Notes: generated from the sequence alone by a model not told the origin. 64,000 nucleotides of DNA from Typha latifolia (GCA_019914945.1 CM034104.1:3226501-3290500); one strand, 5' to 3'. Numbered from the stretch's first letter, positions 15,897-27,785 are shown. Numbers and translations: made by a program.

Positions 15897-17797
15897 ATCA
15901 GGTGATAGCTTGGGGCATTGCAGTGGGAGTTGCTCTCCACGTGGTACCTCACTTGACGTGCGACTTCCCCCTATTGTTGCATGCGACTGACGAGGAATAC
16001 GAGCCACTTAAGCGCTTTTTTGGGGACAAGCGGCCGCCAAACTATTGGTGGTTTGTGAAGGGTGTCGAGGGCGTGACTGGCTTGATCTTGCTTATCCTCA
16101 TGATCATAGCCTACACCTTTGCTCAGCCTTACTTCCGGCGAAACAAGCTTGACCCCACTAGCCCCTTCTACCGCTTCGCCGGCTTCAACACATTTTGGTA
16201 TTCACACCACCTCTTTATCATAGTATACATCGCCTTTGTAGTCCACGGCGTATGCCTCTACATCAATCGAACATGGTACAAAAAGACGGTATGTACAAAC
16301 TATATATGCAATTTGAAATTTTCAAATTCAAAGTAATATTTGAATCATGATATATATTGTATTAAAGATCATGTTATGTCATTTTTCAGACATGGATGTA
16401 CCTTGCAATCCCTCTCACCTTATATGTCGGTGAACGAGTTCTCCGTGCGTTTAGGTCCGGTTACAAGTCAGTAAGGATTTTAAAGGTATAAATATATATA
16501 TATGCATATATTTATAAACTAATTCACAATCATTTATATATGTTGGTTTATTATAAGTTCGATATAACTTTGTGGATTCTCTTTTCTTCTTCAATTGTAG
16601 GCTGTGCTGTATCCAGGAAATGTTTATGCCGTATATATGGATAGGCCTCATGGTTTCAAGTACAAGAGTGGGCAATACATGTTCGTAAATTGTCCCGACA
16701 TCTCTTTGTTTGAATGGTACGTATATACTGGCATTTACTTAACTATAATCTATTGTTAGTGCTAGCTATTGGTCATGGATCAAAATTAAGCTAAATTTTG
16801 TTTTTAATGCTAATTTGCTATCTTTCTTAGGCATCCTTTCACCATCACTTCTGCCCCCGGAGAGAAAAACCTTAGCATGCACATCCGAACCAGAGGTGAC
16901 TGGACCACCCAGCTCAGAGCCAACTTTATGGAGGTAATGTTGACGACCATCAAAATCTAAGAAATAGTTTATATGCTTGATTATAATTATACATTCATTT
17001 AATTTTTTGGACTAATTCAATTATATATGATGGAAATGTGACAGGTCTGCATGCCTCCCATCTCGGCCCGACCCAGTAACTCACAATCGGATATGATCAT
17101 GACATCAAATGAGACTTCAAAGTACTCACTGTTACCCCTTCCAATTTAACGCGAAAATATTTTTACGTTTAGCTGCTCGCTGATCGAGAGTATGCATATG
17201 CATCAGGTTTCCGAAGCTCTTGATCGACGGGCCATACGGTGCTCCGGCGCAGGACTACTGGAAGTACGATGTCCTCCTCCTCATCGGCCTCGGGATCGGA
17301 GCCACCCCGCTGATCAGCATCGTCAAGGACGTGCTCGACAACACCCAGATGCAGAAGGAGGGGCTCATGAGTCCTGAGGACTTGAAGCGAAACGGGAAAG
17401 GAAAGAGGAAGACGTTCATGACTCAACGTGCCTACTTCTACTGGGTCACCCGGGAGGAGGGCTCATTCGAATGGTTTCGGAACGTGATGACGGAGGTGGA
17501 GGAGAAGGACAAGGAGCAGGTGATCGAGCTCCACAACCATTGCACCAGCGTCTACGCGGAAGGCGACGCTCGGTCCGCGCTGATCATCATGCTCCAGTCC
17601 CTTCATCAAGCTAAAAACGGCGTCGATATAGTGACCGGAACGCGCGTTAAGACGCACTTTGCTAGGCCCAACTGGCGCAACGTCTTCAAGCATGTCGCCG
17701 TCCATCATGAAAACCAGCGCGTCGGTGAGTTCCAGATCATGATTCTTAAAAAGATAACAAAGATATATAATTGTTGATAAGAAATCTAGTAGCTATA

Positions 17798-17830
<33 letters not shown>

Positions 17831-18013
17831 CTTGGCACTTGGGATTTGCAGCAGTTGTGGATTTACTAATTCGTTGTTGTTGTTTTTTTTTAATTAATGT
17901 CAGGAGTTTTCTACTGTGGTGACCAGACCCTGGTACCGGAACTGAGGCGGCTAGCTTCAGATTTCTCGCACAAGACTAATACAAAGTTTGTTTTCCACAA
18001 GGAGAATTTCTAA
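13565..18013 (+). CDS. RBOH: Respiratory burst oxidase homologue (plant NADPH oxidase)
   Basis: Plasma-membrane enzyme that passes electrons from cytosolic NADPH through FAD and two haems to apoplastic O2, making superoxide for signalling, defence and cell growth. Exons: 13565-14039, 14150-14309, 14422-14470, 14573-14686, 14784-15212, 15902-16288, 16390-16485, 16601-16716, 16831-16933, 17045-17121, 17207-17724 and 17904-18013; 877 aa, within the family range. After a cytosolic N-terminus come FGQCIGML and EF-hand 1 ([12 protein letters not shown], about 213-224); EF-hand 2 near 257 (DPDHLGYID) is degenerate at its last position. Membrane helices start at about 326. Candidate haem histidines are H422/H426 and H511/H512/H524. 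FAD motif [10 protein letters not shown] begins at 610, NADPH motif DGPYG at 676-680, then [11 protein letters not shown], and the C-terminus is FVFHKENF. Upstream ATG-less sequence in frame (TTG GAT TCC) was not used as start. The RBOH subclass is not resolved. Confidence 0.93.
15399..15798. mobile_element. MITE-like element in RBOH intron 5
   Basis: The left end CCTCGTTCACTTTAAAATAA and the reverse complement of the right end, CCTCCGTTCACTTTAAGAATA, form imperfect terminal inverted repeats. They bracket about 400 bp of very AT-rich non-coding DNA. I could not settle the target duplication; TTA/TAA lies next to the ends. Confidence 0.55.
15866..15895 (+). repeat. (GAT)10 microsatellite abutting the RBOH exon 6 acceptor
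   Basis: Ten perfect GAT units end six bases before the exon, giving ...GATTATCAG|GTGATAGC. The usual pyrimidine tract of a 3' splice site is absent. Read in the exon frame the tract would encode ten aspartates with an ATG just before it, so its frame is open into exon 6. Confidence 0.9.
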
Positions 18014-19697
18014 TCTTATTGTGAATATATAAGATTCTTTTTTTTATTTTATTTTTGGAGGGTTTTGAGCTACAGGGATATGTTTTAATTTCCGAAAAGG
18101 ATGATTGTTTTGATTGTAATAATTGTGGAGATGTACAAGAATAATGTTAGTGATCATTATAAGTATTTCTATGCTCGTTCAATTTCATCCATTTCCCTTG
18201 ATCAACATCCTCTCATCAACAAAAGCATATACATTCTGCTCCAATCTTAATCTTTATCACTATATCTCACCTCCACATCCCTTTCTCCCTGTTGCTCAGT
18301 TGCGCTGGCTCCAGCATCCTCGACAGCTGATGTCGTTTCGTTCTCTGCCATCTTTGCAGCTTGTTAATCTACACCTTATCACAAGGTCGCTCCTCTCCCT
18401 CTCAGTGTTCATGCCCTTTAATCCTTTGCCTTTGACTGAATCTTCTCTGATTGGAGGAGACGAGTCCTTTCAAGTGCATCTTTGAGGCCATGGTTTGGGC
18501 TCTATCTAGCCAAGGTCGGAGTTCTGCTTCGGACTCTGGTATTGGTGTTGGCTTGGGGATTGGTTTTTAACTTAGGAATCTAGGTATGGAGCTAAAAGAT
18601 TGAAGTAATACCGTCCTTCATTTTGTTAAACTTAACCTAATGATGTTATAATGATTAAAATATTATATCGTATTTATTCGATAAGATATATAACTCTTTG
18701 AGATAATATCGCTAAATGATCAAAATAGTCATAATGCTTAATTAAATTTGATAGAGCAGCTAACGGTATCATTGTATATAGATTAATTTAAAACTTTTTA
18801 AAATATAATTTTAAGTATAAATATAGAATGATAAAATATATTTAACTATTATTTATTTCTTTCTTGTGTATGTTACTCTAGGGTTTGATCAAAACCGCTA
18901 TAGTTGAAAATTAGACCTTTGAAGCTACTCACTCTGTAGAAATATACAATTTTATAATCTATTGCCAAATACTAAATATCCAGAGTTATTTGTATAATAT
19001 TCCTTGCCTAGAAACTGGTTGAAGCTAAGTAAAATTCATGAATTAATTTGTAAATTTTGAATATCTAGCTTAAACTAGTTATATAACTTGAAAACATATA
19101 TGCTAAACCCAAATCGATTTAAGAGATAGGCAGTGACTTAGCTGAATGGTTAGCTAGTAAAAATAAATTACTTAGGTTACTTTATTAATTAGGAAAAAAA
19201 ATTATTTATACTAATGTGGTTAGGTTAAAATTTTAAGTGTCTTTTTAAATTTTCATTTATCATTCTTCGACGGGTTAGAAAAATAATACATTTTAAAATA
19301 TCCTTTCATCTCAATTTTTCTCGGACATTAGAGGGTTTCACATAGATTAGAAATAGTTAAAAGCGACAATCTTAGGCGAAAGATTATTTTCACTGAAAAA
19401 AAAAAGTGAATAGTTTCACATAGATTAAAACTACAGACAAATTAAGCTACACAGATAAAAAAAAATTGGAACTAAAGGGGTAAAATATACTAAATTTTAT
19501 TGAAAAGAAATCCATTATTAAAAGCCAAAAGTAAAAAAAAATTGTCTGTGAATTTTATCTCCATTATTCGAACCGGGCTTAGACCGGAACGGTGAGGTGA
19601 ACCGAACCGGACCATCTTCGCCAGTATTCTCTGGCCGCTGCTCCTACCATAAACCCACTCATCTCTTAGCCTCGTCTCTCCACCAAAAGGATAAGGA
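18014..19697. other. Intergenic between RBOH and the EF-Ts polyprotein gene
   Basis: RBOH 3' flank, then AT-rich DNA. A GC-balanced piece at about 18200-18570 has short open frames on both strands (for example a minus-strand ATG at about 18349 reading MAENETTSAVEDAGAS), but no recognisable family and no intact gene. The promoter of the next gene begins near 19560. Confidence 0.45.
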
Positions 19698-19704
19698 TAT
19701 AAAG
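19698..19704 (+). promoter_or_regulatory. TATA box of the EF-Ts polyprotein gene
   Basis: TATAAAG in the context GGATATAAAGCCCCC, followed about 30-40 bases later by a pyrimidine-rich stretch (CTCTCTTCC, CTCTCTCTCTCC), as expected at a plant transcription start. Confidence 0.55.
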
Positions 19705-19729
19705 CCCCCGCCTTTTATCTAATTCCTCT

Positions 19730-19829
19730 CTTCCTCTACCATTCCTCTCTCCCTCTCTCTCTCCACTGTGAGAAGAAGAGGTAACGGAGCAACTGGGTGT
19801 TATCACTTCTCTCTCCTCCGACCAAAAAG
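19730..19829 (+). other. Probable 5' untranslated leader exon of the EF-Ts polyprotein gene
   Basis: A CT-rich segment ending AAAAAG|GTGATC, a good donor. The matching acceptor is CTATGCAG|GTCACTTG, with the exon resuming at 22259, 35 bases before the ATG at 22294. The leader intron would be about 2.4 kb. The left end is only approximate. Confidence 0.5.
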
Positions 19830-20972
19830 GTGATCTTTTTCTACCAATTCTACCTCTCGCACGCATGCCAAGATTATGTTTGTTGAGTTGCTTCTGAGAA
19901 TTTGTTGGTTTTTGTGGAATTTTGCTTTCTGGGTCTTGCTGTTTTGTGATAATCTGATCTCCCAGAGTGTGCTAAGGAGTTCGTTCCCACTTTTATGATG
20001 CAATGTGATGCTCCTATGTGATTTTTTTTAATTAATCTGTTGGGTTTTGCTTGCTGCCTCCGAATTTGCGGTTTTCTGTTGGGTCTTTCTGTAATTAGAG
20101 TAGAAAGGTTTGATTTTTTTCTTTGCTGATTTTTAAGTTTCACATTTGCTGGGAGGAATTTTTTGTGAGACCAGCAGCAAAATCGGTCACTACAGTCAAT
20201 TGCTTGTTTATACAAGTGGTGACATTTAGTGCTTCATGTTCATATGATGAAACTGTGAATGGTCTTTGATGCATATTTATGCCCATTGTTGTTGTGTCCA
20301 GATGATAATTAGATGCTAGAAGAAGAATGTTATTTGCTGAAATTACATGATTTTGAATTGTTTCTTTTGGATTTTATGACATTTCCTGGTAATTTGATAT
20401 CAGAAGAAGGCTTCTACTGTGAAACTCTTGCTGGGATAGGAAGTTATCAGTTTATAGTGGCATATTAGTTATCTAAGAGATTGTCCAGCAAGTGCTTTTC
20501 CATAGATTTTTCAACTTTTAGTGTTTATTTTGTGAAATTTTGAAAAATCCCGTTCATAAAGAGGTATAGAGATAGTCGCATGGAAAACCCTAGAAGTAAC
20601 AATAATATTTATCATAGGCTTTTGATTGTTATATAATAGATGAAAATGAGGTAGATTTTGCATGTAAATTTTTTTGCAGAGCAGATTAAAAATTACTGTT
20701 TATTGATCTTCTTTTATCTAACTGTTTGTTAACTTGATATCAATATTTCAGAATTATTTTCATATTTTTACCATAAGAGTTATATAAATAACTAATAGAT
20801 CTTCTAACTAAACGGTTAGAGTTAGGCCATGCAATTTAAGAGCAAGACACCCTCTTGAACTTCCTCTAGATATAACAGTAGTGCGGATGAAGGAAATGTA
20901 ACTTCAACTAACAACTTCTAATTTAGAGACTTGTCTTCATCGCTGAGCTACAAAGAAGCCAAGGAATCTAAT

Positions 20973-21556
20973 TTAGCTCAATCCAATACCTTCACCTTCT
21001 ACAACGTTTCTTGCCTTTAGAACTTCTGAATATAGTGGCCAATAATGGACATCTTGCCAACAAGCTGAATGTCCTCTATGCCTGTTGGATAATCTAAACA
21101 TTAGAAACTCAACAACCACATGAATCCTCTTTTCTATAAGGGCAGTCTCATGAATCATTTTCTCTTGTGATCCATTCATGTTTAATTGACAGAAATTTGT
21201 TAATGCAAGTTTTTCAATTTCTAAACCTCTTGCAGCTACATTATCAGCTAGATAAGGATTCTTGCATCTTCTACCATAAGTGATGGTGTATGTTATCTCG
21301 TTCTCAAGCTGTAATGATCCAGCATCTTCTACTGTTGGAGCTTGGAGTTCATTTATTGTTATTTCTTCTGAGTTTTCCTCAAACTTGTACATGACAGCAT
21401 GGAAATCTCTTCGTTGGTTTCCTTCTGGCCTTAGAGATTCCATAGCGGTTTGCCAGTGTGCCCTCTCAACTTACCATCTAGCTCATGCCTATACTTTGGA
21501 AAACCTATATGGAAGATTAACTTATCAAATAACTCATTGGCCACTGAAGGGTCCAT
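20973..21556 (-). pseudogene. Broken reading frame of unknown family, antisense in the leader intron
   Basis: Two ATG-started minus-strand frames overlap by 13 bases. The first (21556-21431, 41 aa) begins MDPSVANELFDKLIFHIGF and contains KYRHELDGKLRGHTG. The second (21443-20973, 156 aa) begins MESLRPEGNQRRDFHAVM, contains TINELQAPTVEDAG and ends GEGIGLS. The amino-acid mix is that of a normal soluble protein, not low complexity, and the pair looks like one gene of about 190 residues split by a frameshift. I do not recognise the family. It could be a retrocopy or transposon-captured fragment. No promoter or splice sites are evident, and it lies wholly within the leader intron of the plus-strand EF-Ts gene. 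Confidence 0.3.
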
Positions 21557-22293
21557 GAATAGAATATGAAACCAGAATTTTGAACTTAAGGATGGGAAGG
21601 TGGTAATTGCATGTTGGATTCTTTTTCCATAGAAATTGTGAATTTGAGGATTTACTGAATTTGCAATTTTGTACTAACTGGGAAGTGATACAAAGGTGTT
21701 TGGGATATTCAATAGAAAGGAGGATGTATTGTTGGAGAGAGAAGTTGAATTTTTATAAATCTAGTGTGAAAACATTACAATTCCATGAAATGACTCAGGG
21801 CCTCAAGGCTCAAATAATTACTTCTTTTCCAAATGGGATGGGTTTTCCCAAATGAAACTGTTATGCACACCAAGTGTCATCGTGCTGACATATTAACCAA
21901 GAAGGAAAGAAAATAGAGCATAAACATCTGCTTCAGTATTCTAGATAAAATAATGGAGGAATTTTTTTTTGTTGTTCAGTTTCCATAGTTCTATGTGGTG
22001 ATACATGTGGGTAGCATGTATGGAGATATGTTGAGAGTTTGCTAGATTTTTATCTATTAGAATTGTGGAGGTACATTTAATGACTAATGCATGTCTTTGT
22101 GCTTACATATTATTCAACACTCTCTGCAATGACGATTTATAAATTATCGTGCTAGTTATAAAGTAGTAATTATGTGATGCTAGGTGCATCTTCCTTTTCA
22201 TATTTAATACAAAAACTTTACTTGAAGAATGTCAGTAAACATTCTGTCGCCTATGCAGGTCACTTGAAAATTAAGATTTTCAACTTCTAGCTG

Positions 22294-25200
22294 ATGAGCT
22301 TCTCGATTGCATTGAATATGACACCAGTTATTCACTGTTCTTCTGGTAATATCAGTCTCTTTTCTAGAGGTAGTTTCAGTGCAAGGAAAGAGTTCCAATT
22401 AACAAAATGCAATGCTTCTGGGAGGTACACTAGGCTACCCTCTTCGTGTCAAAAGTTGCTATTGGCACAGCCTGCGTTACAGTTAATCCGGATTAACAAT
22501 AGAAATTGGGGCTTGAAACACCGATCTGCAACCCGAATTATAGCAGCTGTCGGGACCGATGTAACGGTAGAGGAGCCCAATTCTGCTCTTTCAGGGGAAG
22601 TTGCTGATGAAATCTTAGAGAACCCAGATAGTTCTGTTGGGGCAGGTGAACCTGCCCCAGCCAGCCCTGCAGTTACTTCCCCTGCAAGAAGCAAATACCC
22701 AAGATCCATTCGAAAGAGTGAGATGCCACCGGTAAAAGAGGAGGAACTAGTTCCAGGTGCTTCCTTTACAGGGAAAGTAAGATCAATTCAGCCATTTGGT
22801 GCTTTTGTTGACTTTGGAGCCTATACTGATGGTCTGGTTCATGTTTCTAGAATGAGTGATGGATACGTTAAGGATGTTGCTGCAGTTGTCTCTATTGGAC
22901 AAGAGGTGAAAGTGAGGATAGTGGAAGCAAATAAGGAAAATGGACGCATCTCTCTGACAATGCGTGATAGTGATGATGCTAGTAAGGTGCAGCAGAAAAA
23001 GGAAACTTCTACGGGTGGAAATAGTGAGAGGACAAGAGCCCCTAGGAAAAACACTTCAAGGTCGAACACAAGGAGGGAAGGTGTACAGAAGAGCACTAAG
23101 CTTGTAAAGGGACAAGTTCTAAATGGCACAGTGAAAAATCTAACCAGGTCAGGAGCATTTGTCATGCTTCCTGAGGGAGAGGAAGGATTTCTACCTGTTT
23201 CTGAGGAATCTGAAGGGTTTGGTGGCATTCTTGGAAACTCATCTTTGCAGGCTGGTCAGGAAGTTAACGTACGAGTACTGCGTGTAGCAAGAGGGCAGGT
23301 GACTTTAACAATGAAACAGGAAGAAGATGTTGAAGGGTTAAATAAGAAACTCAGTCAAGGAGTGGTGCATGTTGCAACCAACCCTTTTCAAATAGCTTTT
23401 CGTAGCAACAAGGAGATTTCTTCATTTTTAGATGAACGGGAGAAGACACAGAAATTGCAGGAAAATGTAACCATTTCAGAGGCTTCAGAAGAAAAGGTAG
23501 ATGAAACAGTAACAAATTCTGAAATTGACAGCTTAACAAGCAGTGATCAGCTAGAGGATAAGAAGGCTGACATTGTAAGTGAGTCTACAATTCTTGAAGT
23601 CGATAATTCAACTACAAGCAGTAATGAACTTGAGAGTGCGAACAATGACAATGAGAAGCAGGAGGAAAGTGCTTCACCCAAAAGTTCTGTAGATGAAGCT
23701 GCATCAGAAGACGAGGATTCTAGTGGAGCAACAATTTCAGAAACTGATAATACAACTGTAGAACTTGAAGGATCTTTGATACGAGAACCTTCAGTAGTAG
23801 AGGCGCTCTCTGTAACTGATGAAGCAAAGGATTCTGATGTTGCAGTTGGAGCTGTCTTTGAAGATGACGTTAGTTCTAAATCTTTGACTGTAGGTGAAAG
23901 TCCTGTTGAAGTAAAGGGTACCAACTCTGGTAGTGAGTCATCTAAAGGTGATAACGAAAATCTAGCATCGCAAGAAGTGGTACCTGAGGTTGTTGCTACT
24001 TACCAATCAGAAGATACCATCACAGATGGTAAGACGGAGACAGCAACACCTGTGCTGGCAGAGAAAGAAGTGGCCTCCACTGAAGTAAATGATTCAGAAA
24101 AGGTGGCTTCTGAAGCGTCAAATGATCAGAATGGTGTTGTTGATGGAGGAAACACTATCAAAGGTCAGTAAGAGTTATTGTTTTATCGTACATTTTGCTA
24201 GAAACCTTTAAGAGAGATCCTTGGTTAGACAGTTCTAATTAGATATTATGACTTAATGACTGAAGAAGGATAGGAGTAGAGAGAATGGAGAACAAGGTCA
24301 GTGGGGAATTTATATCAATATGTGAAGAGAATGGATACACTTAACAGAAGGTAGAAACACCCAAAAATCAGATAAATAGCTAAGGATTACGAGTATTGAT
24401 TTATTTTTTTGTAGATTAACAGTCATGTTAGAAAATCAAGTAGTAATTTGTCAAAGATTAACTGTATATGAATTAGTATTAATCTAAAGAAGTGCTCACA
24501 AGTAGAAGATTCTACTAAAATAAAAGCACTTCTGCATGATCAAGTTTCACTTCTAGGAAGCACAAGACTAAGTGTTTCAAAACAAAATATGGATACTGTG
24601 ACAGAAGATATAGATGTTTCAGGTCACCATGCTCTTTTTCAACTTTTGGTACAATACTCTGCAAATTTCTTTGTTAATGCACCGCAACTAGAAAGTTCCC
24701 TTTGAAGTCATACCTTATATCTATAGGATGCCTAAATATTGTTGCACACTTGGTACTGGTACTTACAGTACGGTTCTGGTAAAATGCAGTAACTTATGGA
24801 TTAGTATCTTGAAGGAATATTATCCTCTCTCTCTCTCTCTCTCTCTCTCTGATGTTTTCTGCTGTCTTTCTGTTGATGTTGAAAATGCAGCAACTATTTC
24901 GCCAGCTCTTGTTAAGCAACTACGTGAAGAAACTGGAGCAGGTATGATGGACTGTAAGAAGGCCTTAGCAGAAACTGGTGGTGATATCATTAAAGCCCAA
25001 GAGTTCCTTCGAAAGAAAGGATTAGCAAGTGCTGATAAAAAGGCTAGTAGAGCCACTGCTGAAGGAAGAATTGGATCTTATATCCATGACAATAGAATTG
25101 GAATTCTCATTGAGGTGAACTGTGAAACTGATTTTGTTTCTCGGGGTGAAATCTTCAAGGAGTTGGTTGATGACCTCGCTATGCAAGTTGCTGCATATCC

Positions 25201-26436
25201 TCAAGTACAATACTTGGTTACTGAAGATGTCCCCGAGGAAATTGTAAACAAGGAGAGGGACATAGAAATGCAGAAGGAAGACCTTTTGAATAAACCAGAG
25301 CAGATCAGATCTAAAATTGTGGAAGGTCGAATAAGAAAGAGGCTTGAAGAATTTGCATTACTTGAACAGCCATATATTAAGAATGATAAGATGGTGGTTA
25401 AGGATTGGGTGAAACAAACCATTGCCACAATTGGTGAAAATATAAAGGTGAAAAGGTTTGTTCGCTACAATCTCGGAGAAGGGTTGGAGAAGAAAAGCCA
25501 GGACTTTGCTGCTGAAGTGGCCGCCCAGACTACAGCAAAAACTGCAGAAGCAGTTCCAAAGGATAAATCTGTTGAAACCACGGGCACCCCTGAAAAGTAA
25601 GTTTCTTTCTCTTGCACAAGTGGAGTTTACATGTGTTGTTTACTTGCCAATGGTGTTTAAATGTGTCAAAGTTCGAGTTTAGAGGCATGTATTTGCTTTT
25701 GTATTTTATGCACAAGTAGCCATAATAATATGTGCAAAAATCACCAGTGAACTTATAGACAGAAGCAAAAGAATTTTATACCAACTTGATCTTCATATCT
25801 GCCAGTCTTTACCTTCGTTGCAGGTCACCATCTGTGGCAATCTCAGCTGCCCTGGTAAAGCAACTCAGGGAGGAAACAGGTGCTGGCATGATGGATTGCA
25901 AGAAAGCTCTCAGTGAGACAGGTGGTGACCTTGAGACGGCTCAGGAATACCTTCGGAAAAAGGGTCTATCATCTGCTGACAAGAAATCCTCTCGGCTAGC
26001 TGCAGAAGGCCGGATCTCTGCCTACATCCATGATGCGCGCATCGGCTGCCTCATCGAAGTCAACTCTGAGACTGATTTCGTTGGCCGAAATGAGAAGTTC
26101 AAGGAGTTGGTTGATGACCTAGCTATGCAAGTGGTGGCATGCCCGCAGGTCCAGTTTGTTTCTCTGGAGGACATCCCCGAGAGTATCATAAAGAATGAGA
26201 AAGAAATAGAGATGCAGAGAGAGGATCTTCAATCAAAACCTGAGCAAATAAGGGAGAAGATAGTGGATGGAAGGATATCAAAAAGGCTGGGAGAACTTGC
26301 TCTCTTGGAGCAGCCCTTCATCAAGGATGATAGCATAATGGTGAAGGATTTGGTGAAGCAGACAGTCGCAGCCCTTGGTGAGAATATCAAGGTTCGGAGA
26401 TTCGTCCGCTTCACTCTTGGTGAGAGCGATGAATGA
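22294..26436 (+). CDS. PETS: Polyprotein of EF-Ts, chloroplastic (2 S1 domains + 2 EF-Ts modules)
   Basis: EF-Ts recharges EF-Tu with GTP during organelle translation; in plants and green algae the plastid form is fused behind S1 RNA-binding domains. Exons 22294-24163, 24891-25596 and 25824-26436 give 1062 aa. The Ser/Arg-poor-acid N-terminus is a plastid transit peptide candidate. S1 domain 1 is at about 153-226 ([21 protein letters not shown]) and S1 domain 2 at about 269-344 ([21 protein letters not shown]). A long acidic, Ser/Glu-rich linker runs from about 345 to 620. EF-Ts module 1 (from about 624) and module 2 (from about 863) each begin [19 protein letters not shown] and carry the EF-Tu-contacting TDFV motif (TDFVSR, TDFVGRN). 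Modules 1 and 2 occupy exons 2 and 3 respectively. If the first intron is kept, translation stops two codons past the donor (GGT CAG TAA), giving a 625-aa S1-only protein. Phases match throughout. Confidence 0.93.
24827..24851 (+). repeat. (CT)n tract in EF-Ts polyprotein intron 1
   Basis: About 12 CT units end roughly 40 bases before the exon 2 acceptor (GAAAATGCAG). It may serve as an extended pyrimidine tract for that splice site. Confidence 0.8.
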
Positions 26437-27008
26437 AAAGGTGAGAGGGTAATAATGCCACAATTTTTCAGGCCTTTCACCTGGAAGAGTCCAAATTCTG
26501 AAGAGGAGATTGTCACTCATGAATGTAGTTTCTCTTGTTTGTATCATCTGTTGTTAATCATCCAGATCACATTTTTGACATCTCATAATGTGAATGAGTG
26601 ATGTGAAGAACATATATGCTTATAATCTTATTTCTGGTTTACTGTAGCATACAATTGGTGTCCACTTCAAAATTCAGTGCCCAAGAGTCAAGAATGAACA
26701 TAGTTTGGATTTGGGGAAAGTTAAAATGCCATTTCTGCTCCAGTTTCAAGTTCACGTTACAAGGTAAACAGAGGAAAAGAGAAGTTTACCTCTTCTTTTT
26801 ACAAATTTACAAATGTTATCCTCCCTTTTGGATTATGTTTGCAAAATAACCTCCAAGTATTCAATAATTTACTCGGAAAGTTGGATTATAGATCTCCGAA
26901 GAAAAAATTGGTGTGTGTTAGATCTGCCAAAGCTAATCCAAGGTGACTGTATTTAATTATAAAGAAATTAACAAGTTTATAATGTTTATGCCTTTCGAGT
27001 ATAAAAAC

Positions 27009-27345
27009 GAGTTTTTGACCGAACTACACTCAATTTATAATTTTGTACTGAAATAAACTGTTATTTAAATTTATTGTCAAATGGCGTCTATTCGTACTAC
27101 ATTTTTTTTCTTTAACAGTTAAAAAATTAAGAAAATTTATATACATAAAATACTAATAAATTCAACATTGTAGGATCAGACAAAAACACTAAACTAATTT
27201 ATGTTTTGCCTACGAAAAAAAAATATTTACCAGTTCAGCGTTATTATTATAACTACAATAAATTAGAGCTCATTAAATAATAAGTCTTAGGGTAATTTAT
27301 TTTGGTGAAAAAATTTTATAACTTTCCTAGTTTGGTCAAAAACTC
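27009..27345. mobile_element. MULE-type MITE with intact 9-bp target duplication
   Basis: A 337-bp AT-rich element with terminal inverted repeats: left GAGTTTTTGACCGAACTA, right end reverse complement GAGTTTTTGACCAAACTA. It is flanked on both sides by exactly TATAAAAAC (27000-27008 and 27346-27354), a 9-bp target duplication typical of Mutator-like elements. There is no transposase, so it is non-autonomous. A diverged relative lies at 176-530. Confidence 0.8.
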
Positions 27346-27449
27346 TATAAAAACGGGCTTCATTTACGGAAAGATATCTACAAATTCATCCAAAAAAAAA
27401 AAAGACTTTTAAAGCTAAAATTGAGGTGGTGAAATGCCAAAAAAGATCT

Positions 27450-27785
27450 TTTAATAAATGATTTCCATCCGCACCAACTCTCTCTCTCTCTCTCTCTGCC
27501 TGTGAGACTCCCTGTCCTCCTCCTCCTCCTCGCGGCCACGGCGGTCGCCTCCTCCGCGCACTCCACCCACTGCCGTCCACACGACCACCTCCCCGTGACC
27601 TGGATCCCAGGTGCCTCTCCCCGGCAAGGAAAGGCATAACAAGGAGTGAGGCTATCTTTAGTGGCAGGGGAGGTGAGGCGATTGAGGTTGAGCCTGGAGC
27701 AGAGGAGTTGGGACTGAAGGTCAGACAAAGGGGTTGAAACTGACTGAGGTCGAGCAAGGAGAGGAGTTGGACCCGATGGTGTTCA
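27450..27785. repeat. GA/CT-rich dispersed repeat (copy C)
   Basis: Its right part (27644-27782) aligns with 10834-10970, including GAGGTTGAGC, GACAAAGGGGTTGAAACTGA and GAGGTCGAGCAAGG. The left part is CT-rich. Minus-strand open frames across it (for example 27805-27386) are low-complexity Ser/Pro/Arg and not called genes. Confidence 0.45.

Noticed and set aside
18123..18570. Open frames on both strands in a GC-balanced patch after RBOH
   Set aside because: Short, overlapping and without a recognisable family; kept only as intergenic description.
24728..24890. Separate EF-Ts gene starting in intron 1 of the polyprotein gene
   Set aside because: The open frame before 24891 is intronic (CT repeat, acceptor GAAAATGCAG) and exon 1 joins in phase.
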